64,000 nt of DNA from Cyclina sinensis (GCA_012932295.1 JAAONU010000013.1:8582821-8646820), one strand, 5' to 3'; shown: positions 28,301 to 41,949, numbered from the stretch's first letter. Notes: generated by a model from the sequence alone, not told the origin. Made by a program: numbers and translations.

Positions 28301-30915
28301 TGCGTGTTCCGTATCTATAAAAATTTAAATCTGAAAAGTATTTAAAATCTGTACAGAAAATTTAATGCTGTTGTCATTTCTGTACAGTATGTTTTGAAGA
28401 GTCTAAGCTGACTTTCATTTGAAGCATGAAATATATTCCTTTGGGTGGAGTTTCTACTTTATTATGCACGCAAATGTCATACGGCGTTTTATAGCATATG
28501 TTTTACGGGATTCTTTTACCGTGAAAATAAAATCATCTTCATTTGACATTTGACCTTCTTATGATTATACTATTACAGCTATTTCTTCGAAAACCAGTCA
28601 TTATGTTTTATGTAAATGCTGTCATGTTGTGAATTATTAGACAGTTAATACTGACATAACGGTAGATGTGGTTTTGGTAATATGACTAATATAAGTCTCA
28701 AGGTTACAGAAATGCTTGCAATGATATTTTAGACGAACAATAGGAAATCCTATTTTATTCCGTTTGAGGTTTCGTAGAAAGCTGGTCTTTGATAAATTCA
28801 GCACACAGCGAATGATATAAGAAAAGAGAAAAACGTGAATTTTGAATTGAATTGAATTGACATAAATTGAATTTTTCTTTTACAGTGAAACTGATGATCT
28901 TAGCTGTGATCGCTACATGTCCATTACTTTTGTATTCGTAAAGATCTTGTAAGTAATGATGATAATGCCTCAATTTCAATTTAAGAAAATTGTATAACTT
29001 TGATAAATTAGGTTTAAATTGAACATCATTCGGTCAGTAAGGTAGTAAAGATTACTGACAAAATATAAAGCTGGAAATTGTAATTATGTTCATATGTAAC
29101 TAGGGTTGGTAGACAGCGGTTTTGCAGAGCCCTATCTGTATTACTTAGTGTACAGTTTGCTGTGAAATGTCTTTAGTTTAAGTGAAATTAATAAATTATG
29201 TCTGCTACAAACTGCAGTTTTACAAACTTCTCACTATTGAGCCTTGACAACGGAGTTATATGTTTTCGTGCAACAAGATGGTCGGTCTCTGAGCTTATAA
29301 ATACGTGTACATGTTCTTTTCAAGACTCGTTCTCTGTACACATATTCATCGTTAAGCGGAGGACCATACAAAGAATGATAGTTTTAATCTGATAAAGTAT
29401 GTATCAAAAGGGGTATATGTATATCTATGGTTGTATGTAAGTTGTTACGATAAAATTGTATGAAAGCTTTCACCTTCGCCTGAATTAGATTGACTGTGCA
29501 TGTTTCGTCCAAGGTTTCCCTCGCAACCTCCACCCCCACCCCTTCTCCCTTTCGAAGTATTTCGTATATAATATAGTGCAGTCTTTCACTAAGAACAAAG
29601 ATCAGTTTTGTACCAAATATAAAACAGACTAACATTCTTAGCTTTTTGATTGCCTCGGTTTTTAGTTTTCTATTTCTTTAAAAGATTAAAAAATATAGAT
29701 TACCTCCCTTTATTTTCCCTCGTCAATCATCTCAAGACACTTTGTAAATGTCATCATTAATTTAAATTTCTGTTTATTTTTCATTTATTTATTGTTAATG
29801 AATGTCCTAAGCATTATGATGATGGCACTGCTAATAAAAGACGACGATTGTAAAATGAGTTACTATGGCAAACTGGTTTATTGTCAGTCAAGCTTGGTTT
29901 GTGTGTATGTAGGAATTCGAAATGTGTGTAATCAGTCGAAACTTTGCGTCAATAGCTACAGGAGTAAGGCCGCGGCCGGTTGATGGTTAAATCACTCTTA
30001 CTTTGGAAGAAGCAGAGGTAATCCCATTTAAAAAAAATAAGAAAACAGTTGCCAAGAAGAGGTAGTCGGGGCTGAATCAGAAAAATTACTATTTTAAAAC
30101 TTTAATTCTATCCCCCACAGCCTTCCCCATCCCCCCTCTCAAACCACCTCTCTCATTAATAATGTAAGAAAACAACCATAGCATTGGATATTAACAAACT
30201 GACAATAACAGGAACAGTAAACAAAGTGTAACAATAAGCAAATATACTAAAAGGAAAACCCAGTAACAAATGACAATCAAGTCAGCAACACTACCATTGA
30301 AAACATTTAATGAAAACCTAGCATGTAAAAGGACATGGATAGGAAGAACAAAATTGGACTCCAGAAGCTAAATAACTCCAATGAATGTATTATTAAAATC
30401 AGACCAAGCACACTTGACACATTCATGTAGCTCAAAGTCACTAACAATAAACCAAATGAGAACTCTGGTGTAAATATTATTAACAGCCTGCATGATTATT
30501 TTTCGTGGTTGTCAAATATAACTCACAGATAAATTGCTCAGTCGTTAATGTCACGTGATCAATTTTGAACAACTGATGTAGACAACAATAGTGGATCACT
30601 CAAAAGGTAACTTACTTAAAAAAGATGGATAGACCATAACGTACAGTGCTGAAGAAAAGCTGTAAAAATTATAGAGGCAGAAGTACGATCAATTGAGAAT
30701 ACTTATCGAGGTCCTGTAAAATGAAATGTTGTATCTAAAAATAACTTTTTGCAAGTTAGCATCTTCTGACTAAATCTGGGCAACAATAGAGAGGTTTAGG
30801 TGTTTCTATATCCGCTGACATCCACATAGTCAAGTTATAAGTGAAAATAAACAGCAAATTTTCTTGTTAGCAAGTTTTCTATGCATTGGTGTGAATATTT
30901 GCATAAATTGGCGAT
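28300..30915. other. Intergenic, no gene recognised
   Basis: AT-rich non-coding DNA with no recognised coding exon. A short gaatt pentamer run lies near 28.84 kb. Confidence 0.6.
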
Positions 30916-30917
30916 AA

Positions 30918-32060
30918 TTATCCCCCCGCCAAAGGCGGAGGGGATATTAGGAATGCCCTTCGTCCGTCCGTGCGTCCGTGTGTCCGTGCGTCCGTGTGTC
31001 CGTGCGTCCGTCCGAAACAATTTTGTCCGGAGCATAACTCCAAAACTACTTGAGGGATTTTATTAAAACTTCATACACTGACAGAGCACATTGGTAGGTA
31101 GTGCAGTGTGAAAGTGCAATAACTCTACCTTGCCTTTTTAGAGTTATTCCGCTTTATCAAATTTACTTGATAAATTTTGTCCGGAGCATAACTCCAAAAC
31201 TGCCAGAGGGATTTTATTCAAACTTCATACACTGACAGAGCACATTGGTAGGTAGTGCAGTGTGCAAGTCCAATAACTCTACCTTTCCTATTTTTAGAGT
31301 AACTCCCCTTTATCAGAATTACTTGATAAATTTTGTCTGGAGCATAACTCCAAAACTACTTGAGGGATTTTATTCAAACTTCATACACTGACAGAGCACA
31401 TTAGTAGGGAGTGCAGTGTGCAAGATTAATAACTTTACCTTGCCTATTTTTAGAGTTATTCCCCTTTATCAGAATTACTTGATAAATTTTGTCCGGAGCA
31501 TAACTCCAAAACTACTTGAGGGATTTTATTCAAATTTCATACACTGACAGAGCACATTAGTAGGTAGTGCAGTGTGCAAGAACAATAACTCTACCTTGCC
31601 TATTTTTTAGAGTTATTCCCCTTTATCAGATTTACTTGTTTACATTTTAAAAATCCCAGCATATACATGAATATCTAATTCTTGAATTCTTGAACTTATT
31701 ATCCCCCCGCCAAAGGCAGAGGGGATATTAGAAATGGTCTCTGTCCGTCCGTGTGTCCGTCCATTCCAGTTTTGTCCGGAGCATAACTCCAAAAGTACTT
31801 GAGTGATTTTCTTTTAACTTCATATACTGAAAGAGCACATTTGGAGGAGGTGCAGTGTGAAAGAATAATAACTCAACCTTGCCTACTTTTAGAATTATTC
31901 CCCTTTATCAGATTTAATTGAAAATCTTTGTCCGAAGCATAACTCCAAAAGTGCTTGAGCGATTTTCTTCAAACTTAATACACTGACATAGCACATTGGT
32001 AGGAAGTGCAGTTTGCAAGAACAATAACTCTACCTTGCCCATTTTTTGTGGGATTTTCTT
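30918..32060 (+). repeat. Dispersed repeat family with GC-hairpin head, (GTCCG)n run and ~155-bp internal units
   Basis: Two heads 'ttatccccccgccaaaggc.gaggggatatta' start at about 30.92 and 31.70 kb. Each is followed by a gtccg/cgtccgtg run and then units beginning 'ttttgtccggagcataactc' at about 31.02, 31.18, 31.33 and 31.49 kb (first element) and 31.76 and 31.92 kb (second element). The head folds as ccccgcc-aaag-ggcgg-a-gggg. Open frames through the gtccg run (Arg-Thr-Asp-Gly repeats) are artefacts. No transposase or other protein is encoded. Confidence 0.85.
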
Positions 32061-32099
32061 CAAACATTTTTACATTGAGTGTTTGAAAGTACAACCTTC

Positions 32100-33550
32100 A
32101 GGTAGCTTCTTCCCGGTGGGGGGATTAACCATGTGTAACATGGCTCTTGTTTCATTCTGTGAATGGGCGGTATTATAACTTAGATCTAAATTACTTTCGC
32201 AATTTTTAACAGAAATCCCTTTCACGTAAAAGTTGATCAAAATCAATAGACGCTTTTGGTTAAATATAATATATCATTGCAGCAAAAAAGCAACCTAAAG
32301 TGACTTCTATTATTACCAAAATTAACATGAACAGTGATTATCTTATCATTGTAACATCTTACATTTAGTTTGTAGACAAAACAATGGTTTTCCAGCAACA
32401 TGCACAAAACAAAAAAAGAAGGGAAGCACATTAAGAAACGGAAGTCTTGTTAGCAAATACTTTGGTGTCTAAACATATAATTGACATTTACACCGTGATT
32501 TATTTTTACATATTATGAAAGTTTACGCGGTCTTTTAACGGGCACATGTCAATCAATGTCAAATTAAAACTACACGGACACGCATGGTGAACTTAAATTT
32601 CAAAACTTTGAGACTTTTACTGCTCACAATAGCTTTGCAAGCCTTAAACAAACTTGATTCATTTTTCACTGTATTATTTTTTCCGATATTACAATTTCCC
32701 CTACTCAGTCTAAAATCATTATTAAAAAAATTGTGCATCTGACAGTAAATGTATTTGTGAATAATTATTAACTATTTGTGTCTTGTTGCTAAACCCATAT
32801 TATGTTGTAAATATGGCGTACCTAATCAGCCCAGGGGTATTGCTATTTATAGAATAAACACTTCGTGAAATGTCAAAGTTGATTTTAAAATAAGGATATT
32901 AAACGCATTCAAAATTCAATAATGTTGAATAACTTGCGGATAAATGTACAAAAATACAATGTATCCAAAATCATGTTTGATATATACTTGTTTCTTAGTC
33001 CTATCAGAATGGCTTGAAGATTTGATTTCTTGTTTGGAAACGGAAATAAGTGTCTGAAATTAAAACTGATAAGGAACTCGCGTCAAGTCAAGTATATGTT
33101 TGCTATCAAAACATGTTTCTCCTTAGAGACAAACGTTTTGTAAACGAAATAATCTCGAAAGCTTCGGAGGCGCACAAAACATAGAATATGATATCATATC
33201 GAAAATGATGTAATCAGTTTTTAGCTAGAAAAGAAACCAAATCATATATACTTACCAAAGTAGATATGTACTTAAAATAAGTTGTTTTAAAAACTGCAAA
33301 ATCATCATTTTCACTTTGATGAATTAAAATGGATATTGTGTTCCGTCTCCAGCGATTCCTATACAGACAGAACTCTTCGAGAAATTAAGCCTTTGTACTC
33401 GTACTCAAACTAAGATACAAAGTTTCAAAAAGCCAAACTGTTCTTTTTCTAAGCCATCCAGGTCAAGAATATATTTCTGTACAGTTTGTGATACCCTATG
33501 CTTGTATTAAATTTCATAAAATTTCATAACTGACATGTCACTAATGCTTT
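32100..33550. other. Intergenic, no gene recognised
   Basis: Non-coding AT-rich sequence with no repeat or motif I can name. Confidence 0.6.
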
Positions 33551-33555
33551 ACATT

Positions 33556-34978
33556 GAGGTAAAGTTTTCGTCTCATGTATATCATCATTGAGTTAAAGTT
33601 TTCGTCTCATGTATATCATCATTGTGTTAAAGTTTTCATCTCATGTACATCATCATTGAGTTAAAATTTTCGTCACGTGTATATCATCATTGAGTTAAAG
33701 TTTTCATCTCATGTATATCATCACTGAGTTAAAGTTTTGGTTTCGTGTATATCATCATTGAGTTAAAGTTTTCATCTCATGTATATCATCATTGAGTTAA
33801 AGTTTTCGTCTCATGTATATTATTATTGAGTTAAAGTTTTCATCTCATGTACATCATCATTGAGTTAAAGTTTTCATCTCATGTATATCATCATTGAGTT
33901 AAAGTTTTTGTCTCGTGTATATCATCATTGAGTTAAAGTTTTCGTCTCATGTATATCATCATTGAGTTAAAGTTTTCGTCTCGTATATATCATCATTGAG
34001 TTAAAGTTTTCGTCTTATGTATATCATCATTGAGTTAAAGTTTCGTCTCATGTATATCATCATTGAGTAAGTTTTCGTCTCATGTATATCATCATTGAGT
34101 TAAAGTTTTCGTCTCATGTATATCATCATTGAGTTAAAGTTTTCGTCTCGTATATATCATCATTGAGTTAAAGTTTTCGTCTCATGTATATCATCATTGA
34201 GTTAAAGTTTTCGTCTCATGTATATCATCATTGAGTTAAAGTTTTCGTCTCGTATATATCATCATTGAGTTAAAGTTTTCGTCTCATGTATATCATCATT
34301 GAGTTAAAGTTTTCGTCTCATGTATATCATCATTGAGTTAAAGTTTTCGTCTCGTATATATCATCATTGAGTTAAAGTTTTCGTCTTATGTATATCATCA
34401 TTGAGTTAAAGGTTTCGTCTCATGTATATCATCATTGAGTTAAAGTTTTCGTCTCATGTATATCATCATTGAGTTAAAGTTTTCGTCTCATGTATATCAT
34501 CATTGAGTTAAAGTTTTCGTCTCATGTATATCATCATTGAGTTAAAGTTTTCGTCTCATGTATATCATCATTGAGTTAAAGTTTTCGTCTCATGTACATC
34601 ATCATTGAGTTAAAGTTTTCGTCTCATGTATATCATCATTGAGTTAAAGTTTTCATCTCGTATATATCATCATTGAGTTAAAGTTTTCGTCTCATGTATA
34701 TCATCATTGAGTTAAAGTTTTCGTCTCATGTATATCATCATTGAGTTAAAGTTTTCGTCTCATGTATATCATCATTGAGTTAAAGTTTTCGTCTCATGTA
34801 TATCATCATTGAGTTAAAGTTTTCGTCTCATGTATATCATCATTGAGTTAAAGTTTTCGTCTCATGTATATCATCATTGAGTTAAAGTTTTCGTCTCATG
34901 TATATCATCATTGAGTTAAAGTTTGCATTTCATGTATATCGTCATTCAGTTAAAGTTTTCGTTTCATGTATATCATTG
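33556..34978. repeat. 34-bp minisatellite, ~42 units
   Basis: Units of 34 bp (core tcatcattgagttaaagttt + tcgtctcatgtata). The 'cgtctcgtatata' variant recurs at about 34.144, 34.246 and 34.349 kb, giving a 102-bp three-unit higher-order repeat in the middle. Edge units are the most diverged. Confidence 0.95.
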
Positions 34979-34979
34979 A

Positions 34980-37900
34980 CTTAATATCGTTCAGTTTTGA
35001 CTATTCTGCTATTCAATGTTGTTGTTGTTTCTTTTAAATTCTTTAACTTAATAAACTCGGTGAACTTACTGAAATGAAAACTTCAAATTTTCCTTGAGCT
35101 GACATAAAATTGTAAGAACATCTCACGTGAATGAATTAATTAAAACTCACACACATTTTAACACAATGATCAACGGTTTTTGTGTATATTTGGCAGTGAA
35201 GAATTGAGATCTTCCGGTTGCAGTGCAATCACCTAGGTTTCAGTTATTTTATGTAACATAGCTATAGTCATTACCGTAAAAAAACAGTGTATTTTTAATC
35301 GGAACCTAACAATATAATTGTTTCAAATCATAGTATATTCTATATTTCTTGACAGGAATTTTGTAACGAAGCGTCAACTAAGCCCAACAAATTTTGAATT
35401 ATTCCCAACCTTGAGATATTTATTTATATATCAAATAAAAATTGAAAAAAAAAGCTTTAACTCCAAGAGTTATGTAGAAAGTGAATAATTTCTCACACAA
35501 ATCTACGTCAAGATACATTTTGCATAAAATTATTCAAAATGTACTGAAACGTAATAATTTCAAACCGTTACACCATAATACATCTAACCGCCCTTCACGT
35601 CAAAACTTTTAACATTATTTATCATAAAAACCAAAAATTTGTCAGTGTTTGATTGGGCGTTAACATCATTTGTATTTTCTAGATCACAAAGAGGGATTGT
35701 ATCCTAAACTCGAAGGTAACTTAAGATCAAAACGATATAGACAAAAAATGAAATATGGGTCCGATTGCAGAGTAAAACTGCCTTTCATTTTATTTTATAT
35801 CAACTTGAAACAACTAAAAATAGTTGTTCGAACAGATATTTGCTACTTATTTTAACCGAATCACAGAATTCCTAATGTTGCACCAGATTCTATTATTGTT
35901 GAAGGCGTGATTTTTCGGGAGATTCTGCTATTACCGTTATGCTCTTATTCGGAAGCGACTCCATTTACATCTTAAACCGTAAAATATGGACAAAGACAAC
36001 TTCAGAAATCTTTCAATATGGTTACATAAGGTTCAATTCATTGAGCGCAATGGTGTCGTTACAATTACGCTACTCTTGTGTATTTCATAAGCTTGTCAGT
36101 CTTTTAACAACGATTTATAATTAAGAAATAATGAGTTTTTGTGCAATTCTATCACAAGGTACAAAGATCGCACCAAAATGGTCTTTTATGTTCATTTTGC
36201 TGACAAACTGATAAAGAAAAAGAATAGAAAAAGACTAAATATGAACATTACAAATACTTGAAAGAATCTTTATAATATACATTAAGTCAAAAAGATGTAG
36301 CTTCAATTTAAAACGCAAAAATGAATTTAATGCTTAACACATGTTTAGGACATTTTTACAAATGACAAGGTTTCCTACAAGGAAGCCCTTTTTTGTGCAT
36401 ATTGTTTCTTACAAAAAAATTCTGTATTTTCTGGTCTGTAAAAGATAAACTTTCATAACTGAATACATGTATAGCATGTAAATTGTTAGCTGAGGCTTTA
36501 TTTTGAGAAAAGTCTGCATGGAAAAATGATAATATATGCATTTTAGAATAATGAATTAAAAATAATGATAAAAATACATACCTACATAGTACTATAACAT
36601 GAACAAAATATCCAGTCAATGAACAAAACACTCATGTAGTTACATTTGATTTGATTAAATAATCCAATGTTAGCTTTCGTATTCTGGCTTGGTTCCAAAT
36701 TCTACACGGTATTTCCGAAATTAGAAATCACAGTTATCTCGATATATTATCACTCTGTGTTCACAAAATACAATACAAAATGTTGCAGTAACTTTACAAG
36801 TAAACCCGTTAGGTTGAGTGATAGTTGTGTCTATTTTGTACGTCATTTGACAGCCAACGACGAATTATTGCGTTATGGGCACAGTAACTTGCATAAACCG
36901 CCGAACACCGTCAACTTACGCCATAAGAAAATCACCTATAATATAAACTAACGGAGAAAGCCGAACGAATCGTCAAGGTCCGTCTGTACATTCAACATAT
37001 AAATGGCGACTAACCTCTTCCTTCTACTTCCTACTTAGCCTGAGGGGTTTTCTTTTCATCTGTCATACCTACAGGTTGTTGTTTGATGAATTACAAGTAA
37101 TAATCACCTAGGTTTTTAGGCATTTGATGTGGTATAACACTCTTAATGACTATAGTTCTTTTGTTGCAGTTATCAAATCCTTATGATATTTAACATAATA
37201 AACTTTGGCTTTGTTTCTAATGCAGTTTTAGAGCAATTTGACAACTAAAATTATTGAAATTTAAGAAAAAAACACGTACGGTGTATCTACTGGTCTTCAT
37301 TTATAGGGCATGTTACTGATTTTACCATCTATACAAACAAGATACTGAAAATTTAGTCAAAAGTTCGATCTTTCAAGAACATATAACATATGTTATATAA
37401 GGTCTCTGTTTAAGACAAGGACGTACGTATATTTATGGTCTTTTTTACTTTTTCAAAGAAACAAAATAAATATAGGTTAAGGGGAATAGGTGCAGGAATT
37501 TAAGACAATTTACAACATATTAATAAAGTATTATTAGCATATATATTCCAACTTGGTTCAAAAATCGGAAAAGAAAATACATACGTACGACACATGAATA
37601 GCATGCGATAACACATGCAAAATTAGATTTTAGTGATTTATAAAACAGAAACAGAAAGTAATTAAGAAAATATCCAACCAAACTTAACGAAACATAAATC
37701 GCAACTGACTTGACATGTGACCGACATGTTACAGGATTAAAACAAATGGTAATTACAAACTGACATTAAGAACACACGAAAAAACCACGCAAGGAATGCC
37801 ACATTGTTTGTTACTTTGTCTTCTTAACAAATGATGGTTCATTGATGTCGATGTTGTATTTATGACATCCTTTCATAACGTTTATAGAATTATAATAATA

Positions 37901-38460
37901 AGAATTTGTACGATTAAATTTAACACTGTGCATTCTTCTAAACAAGCATGAATTGCTACACCAAAGAACAAAAAGAAACCCTTTGCTTTTGTATGTATAT
38001 TTACATATTTAAACCTTTGATCGAGTCTTCCCAAATTACATCACCATGGCATCTTCACTGCTTTCGTAATATACATAATATACATATAAAAACGCATATT
38101 TAGTATTAAATATTACATTTATTCACTTAACTGATAAAAAGTCAACATTTCAAAGTTTCAAATTTATTGCGGAGAAAATCAGTAATTACTAAAACAATTT
38201 GAAACATAAATGTGACTATAGATACAACAAATAGCAAAAGCATATAATGACGTTACAGTATACATCACGAAACAGTCATATTTTCCAGAGTATTTTTACA
38301 TAACTCAAAAGCTTCTCAACTTGAAATTAATCCTGTTATATTATAAAAGATGATATATTATAAACGATAGTAAAGTACTAAACTTGTTAATTGTAGGCCA
38401 TAATGTACAACTTAAGAATCTATTACGACTTTGTGAAAACAGAATTTTATTTTATTTTTT
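34980..38460. other. Intergenic, no gene recognised
   Basis: Strongly AT-rich; only short open frames without splice or family support. Confidence 0.6.
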
Positions 38461-38484
38461 TTTTTGAGGCCCCAGCTGGGTAAC

Positions 38485-38545
38485 CCCGTTTATTCTCCCC
38501 GTAACTGGTTAGGTAGGGGTCGGGGAACCATCCCCTACTAACCTT
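38485..38545 (+). repeat. Hairpin repeat, copy 1 of 2
   Basis: Arms ggttaggtagggg (38507-38519) and cccctactaacc (38532-38543) form a near-perfect hairpin. The preceding 'gtttattctccccgtaactg' recurs at 52.05 kb with the same downstream layout. Confidence 0.7.
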
Positions 38546-39051
38546 ACAAATGCTTATATGAAATGGATATAATACTTATAATATAACTATAATTTATGAA
38601 TTTATGTGATTATACATATCCACACAAATAGCAGGAAAATAAACGGCTTTTGCAAAAGGCCTTTATATTATTGGAAAAAAAATCGAAAACAGAAAATGAT
38701 AATCAGATTCAATGACGTTTGCGTTGCAAACTCTACACTCCCCTCCCCGCCCCCACATCTTCCCATTTCAACTTGAAAGCCTTGTGGACTTAAAAATGAT
38801 GTCTTCAGTTTTATATAAGTTACAAATACCTTTGCATGATATTCCGTCAATGTCATTGCGTTGATCAATTTATATCTTGTACTTTTGGAGATTAAGCACT
38901 TTGCAAAACTTTTAATCAACATTTTATAGATTTCTCTTTTGCAATAACTGATATTGGAAGTTTTCCCAATTCACAATCCATAGTGTTATTTGATGTTTGC
39001 TAAATGTATTTATACAATACTATAGATGTAGTTTGGCTTCATCTGTTATAT

Positions 39052-39520
39052 CATACACCCTTCAAACCCTAGAACCATTTAAAAGTCTTGTCGAAAACAT
39101 AACACCCTTCAAACCTCGGAACCATTTAATAGTATTGGAGAAATCATTACACCCTTCAAACCCCAGAACCATTTAATAGTATTGCGGAAATCATCACATC
39201 CTTCAAACCTCGGAACCATTAAATAGTATTGGAGAAACCATTGCACCCTTCCAACCCCAGAACTATTTAATAGTATTGCGGAAATCATGACATCCTTCCA
39301 ACCTCGGAACCATTAAATAGTATTGGAGAAACCATTGCACCCTTCCAACTCCAGAACAATTTAATAGTATTGCGGAAATTATTACATCCTTCAAACCTCG
39401 GAACCATTTAATAGTATTGGAGAAACCATTGCACCCTTCCAACGTTGGAACCATTTAACAATATTGGAGAAACCATTGCACTCTACAAACCTCGGAACCG
39501 TTTGATAGTATTTGAGAGAG
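39052..39520. repeat. 47-bp minisatellite, ~10 units
   Basis: Units of about 47 bp (core cacccttcaaacctcggaac + catttaatagtattggagaa). Units alternate between 'ggagaaaccattg' and 'gcggaaatcat' variants, giving a 94-bp dimer period through much of the array. Confidence 0.92.
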
Positions 39521-39598
39521 CACTGAAAATGCAATTTTGTTAAAACAGACAGTTTTAACTTTATATAACGAAAACTGTTGTTTTTGTGCGGACACATT

Positions 39599-39915
39599 AT
39601 ATGTTTACTAAACCGTTGACTATTTCTATAATATTAAACACAACCCAAGCCACGGAGCTGTATAGTAGTACTCTAGAAACCTCTGCATCAAAGAATTTCA
39701 ACTTTGTTTGAACTGCAAGTTTTACTCGGTCAAATACTAGTAATAAAAGGAGATTACGATAAGCTTTTAAAGCTTGTTCTGGCTCAATTTGAACATCTTC
39801 TAAAGACATAAAATCTCCAGTTTTTGAAGACAATTCTTACATTATGTTTATCTGCGCTTGAATGTTGTTTCGGTCTCTTGTGAATAATACTAGATCTATG
39901 TCATCAGAAAGTAAT
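39599..39915 (-). pseudogene. Non-LTR retrotransposon reverse-transcriptase relic (YADD box to thumb)
   Basis: In one minus-strand frame a DDIDLVLFTRDRNNIQAQ stretch (remnant of the YADD-box strand) is followed, after an in-frame stop and a deletion, by LKAYRNLLLLLVF, KLAVQTKLKFFDAEV and SRVLLYSSVAWVV. This matches the 'k..LfdalV.PiLlYgsEvWg' segment after the RT domain of LINE elements. The first Tyr-Ala of YADD is lost. The piece is too short and damaged to be active. Confidence 0.55.
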
Positions 39916-40179
39916 ACTAGTATCAAATGCATAGATAATAATTTCAAAAGGAAAGGCAAACTGGTGGGAGTTTAAATTACACTGGACACGTTTTAAAGAC
40001 AGAAAAATTGTTATATCCATAACTTCTCTTCAAGAGCATTGACACGTGTTAGACTTGTAAAAAATTGTTACTACATAGTCTTGACGCCAGGTTTATCTAG
40101 CATGGTAATAAAAATACATCTCTTTATGTCACACAAACTGTCGTAATGAAATAAGGCAATTTCCTCCATCTGTATTTTT

Positions 40180-40256
40180 TCCACTCAATAGGTGTTAAAC
40201 AAGGTGAATTTATAGTTCCTATATTGTTTTTGGTAAATAAAATGCTAAGAAATTCA
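40180..40256 (+). pseudogene. Reverse-transcriptase motif fragment in the opposite orientation
   Basis: A plus-strand frame reads GVKQGEFIVPILFLVNKM, matching the GVrQGc.LSPlLF...iN box of non-LTR RTs. It lies about 290 bp from the minus-strand relic but points the other way, so one element was probably inverted internally, or two fragments lie side by side. Confidence 0.4.
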
Positions 40257-40259
40257 TAC

Positions 40260-41690
40260 CAAAATGTATGTTACTTTGGATATGGTCATTATGAAACCTT
40301 TTATGTTAAATGGAAAATGAAACAATCTGAAACCAATACGCATTGATATAAATTAACTTTTTGGCTGACTTCGCAGATCAAAGGCCTATATTTCATCTAA
40401 GGGTTTGTTTCTTCAAGCACTTGCTTTAGTTCACCAAACAATAAATGCGTACCAGAAGTTAGCATGCTTGTTTTTTCCAAAGTATCAAGAGGATATATTC
40501 TCAGTTAAATGACATTGCATCCCATAAAAAGGCATTATAGTATAGTAAATGAATGTGAGAGTCAGTAAAATTGCACGGTTTTCATAAGGTCGATGTTATC
40601 GACAATAAACTGCAGATACAAGTATTTTTCATACTTACTTGCATTAGGCGGAATCAGGATAGAAAATATGACGGTTAATGGAACTTTTCAATACGAAACT
40701 CATTTTACACTTTGACACATTATCTGTGATTATATATCATTCATTATGTTTTTGATAGGGCACATGAAGTGGAACAGTCAAAATCTGCTCTTTTCAAACA
40801 TTTTTGTCATATTTATTGAAAGTAACGAAACTTTACAATGTATTTCGTGATTTTTACCTTACTATCTTTTCAGTGCAAATGTACTGATTCAATTATGCAA
40901 ATGAAGGGTGCGTGTATTTATACAAGCAACGTCAATTTTAACAACTAGATCGATACTTATGATTGATGCTCATTGACAGGTTGGCCGTATATAAGGTCAA
41001 AGTACTGTAGTATGTAATAAATAGATACCTGTTCATCAGATATCATGATAAATTAGAATATTATATCACAATATAGCTGTTAAGCAGGCCGTAATGCTTT
41101 CCAACTGGCGACACATTACGCCATAAAACAATAATTGTTTGAGTGATTCACGTGGTTAAGTGAGAAAACATAACAATCAAAATTCTGTCTTACTACAACA
41201 ACGAACCTTCTTATAAACGATCTTGACTTTTCTCTTCCTGTTCACAATTTTTTTTATAAAATAGAAGTACAATAAGGCAAGATGCCGAACGAGGCGCAGG
41301 TTTCTGGATAGTATTGTCATTCAGGTGTAAGAGAAGACCGTGATTTTGTTAGACCACTGGAAATGTACATGAAATTATAGGTTATTTGCCCTGTACTGAG
41401 AGATATGCAAGAGTTCGTCCCGCGGAGAAATGTAATGCTGCACGACTCAAGGAGTTTAATACTTAATCACTCTGAGAACGAGAATTTTAATGTCCTGTAG
41501 AAAACATTACCAATTTTTCAAAACATTTTATTACATCTGTCTGTTATATCTATCGCTGGATATTGTTTATCGACAAAATTTAACTTAAACTTTTTGTTAT
41601 CATTGCATCTAGCTTTCTAGGAGAATTATGATTCTACTGCAATACAAATATTCATAGATCTGAAATGTTTAAAAAAAGCTTGGGATTTTA
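40260..41690. other. Intergenic, no gene recognised
   Basis: Non-coding sequence downstream (3') of the guanylate cyclase gene. Confidence 0.55.
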
Positions 41691-41693
41691 CAT

Positions 41694-41699
41694 TTTATT
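41694..41699 (-). terminator. Polyadenylation signal of the guanylate cyclase gene
   Basis: AATAAA on the minus strand, about 56 bp past the stop codon at 41755-41757. Confidence 0.55.
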
Positions 41700-41754
41700 T
41701 GCAACTCGGGGAAAAAACTTGAAGCATGTATGTGATATGGTCTCTTATACTTTT

Positions 41755-41949
41755 TCACAGCTCTGAGGATAATGTGTTGCGTCTACGCATCATTTCACTG
41801 GTGCCCTGTTCTTGGCGATAACTGTCTTCGGAATCAACTTCGGGTGTACATTCTACGACTCCCGGAAGTTGACATCTTAAATCGTTTGGTGCTTTGTCAT
41901 ACAATCGAGTTGAATCGACCAGCCAGTACGTTGACATTTCTCCCTTGCC
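41755..41949 (-). CDS. Guanylate cyclase exon 8: C-terminus
   Basis: It starts [13 protein letters not shown], the conserved end of the cyclase domain, followed by a ~50-residue tail with [10 protein letters not shown] and a TGA stop. The acceptor is ctctattacag. Confidence 0.93.
   Translation of the reverse strand, partial: GKGEMSTYWLVDSTRLYDKAPNDLRCQLPGVVECTPEVDSEDSYRQEQGTSEMMRRRNTLSSEL

Noticed and set aside
30835..31066. Arg-Thr-Asp-Gly-repeat open frames
   Set aside because: Caused by the gtccg/cgtccgtg simple repeat at the head of a dispersed element.
33556..34978. CRISPR-like array of regular short repeats
   Set aside because: Repeats are contiguous 34-bp units without unique spacers, in a eukaryotic genome.
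36667..36951. 94-codon plus-strand open frame
   Set aside because: No recognisable motif, unsupported start, AT-rich intergenic context.
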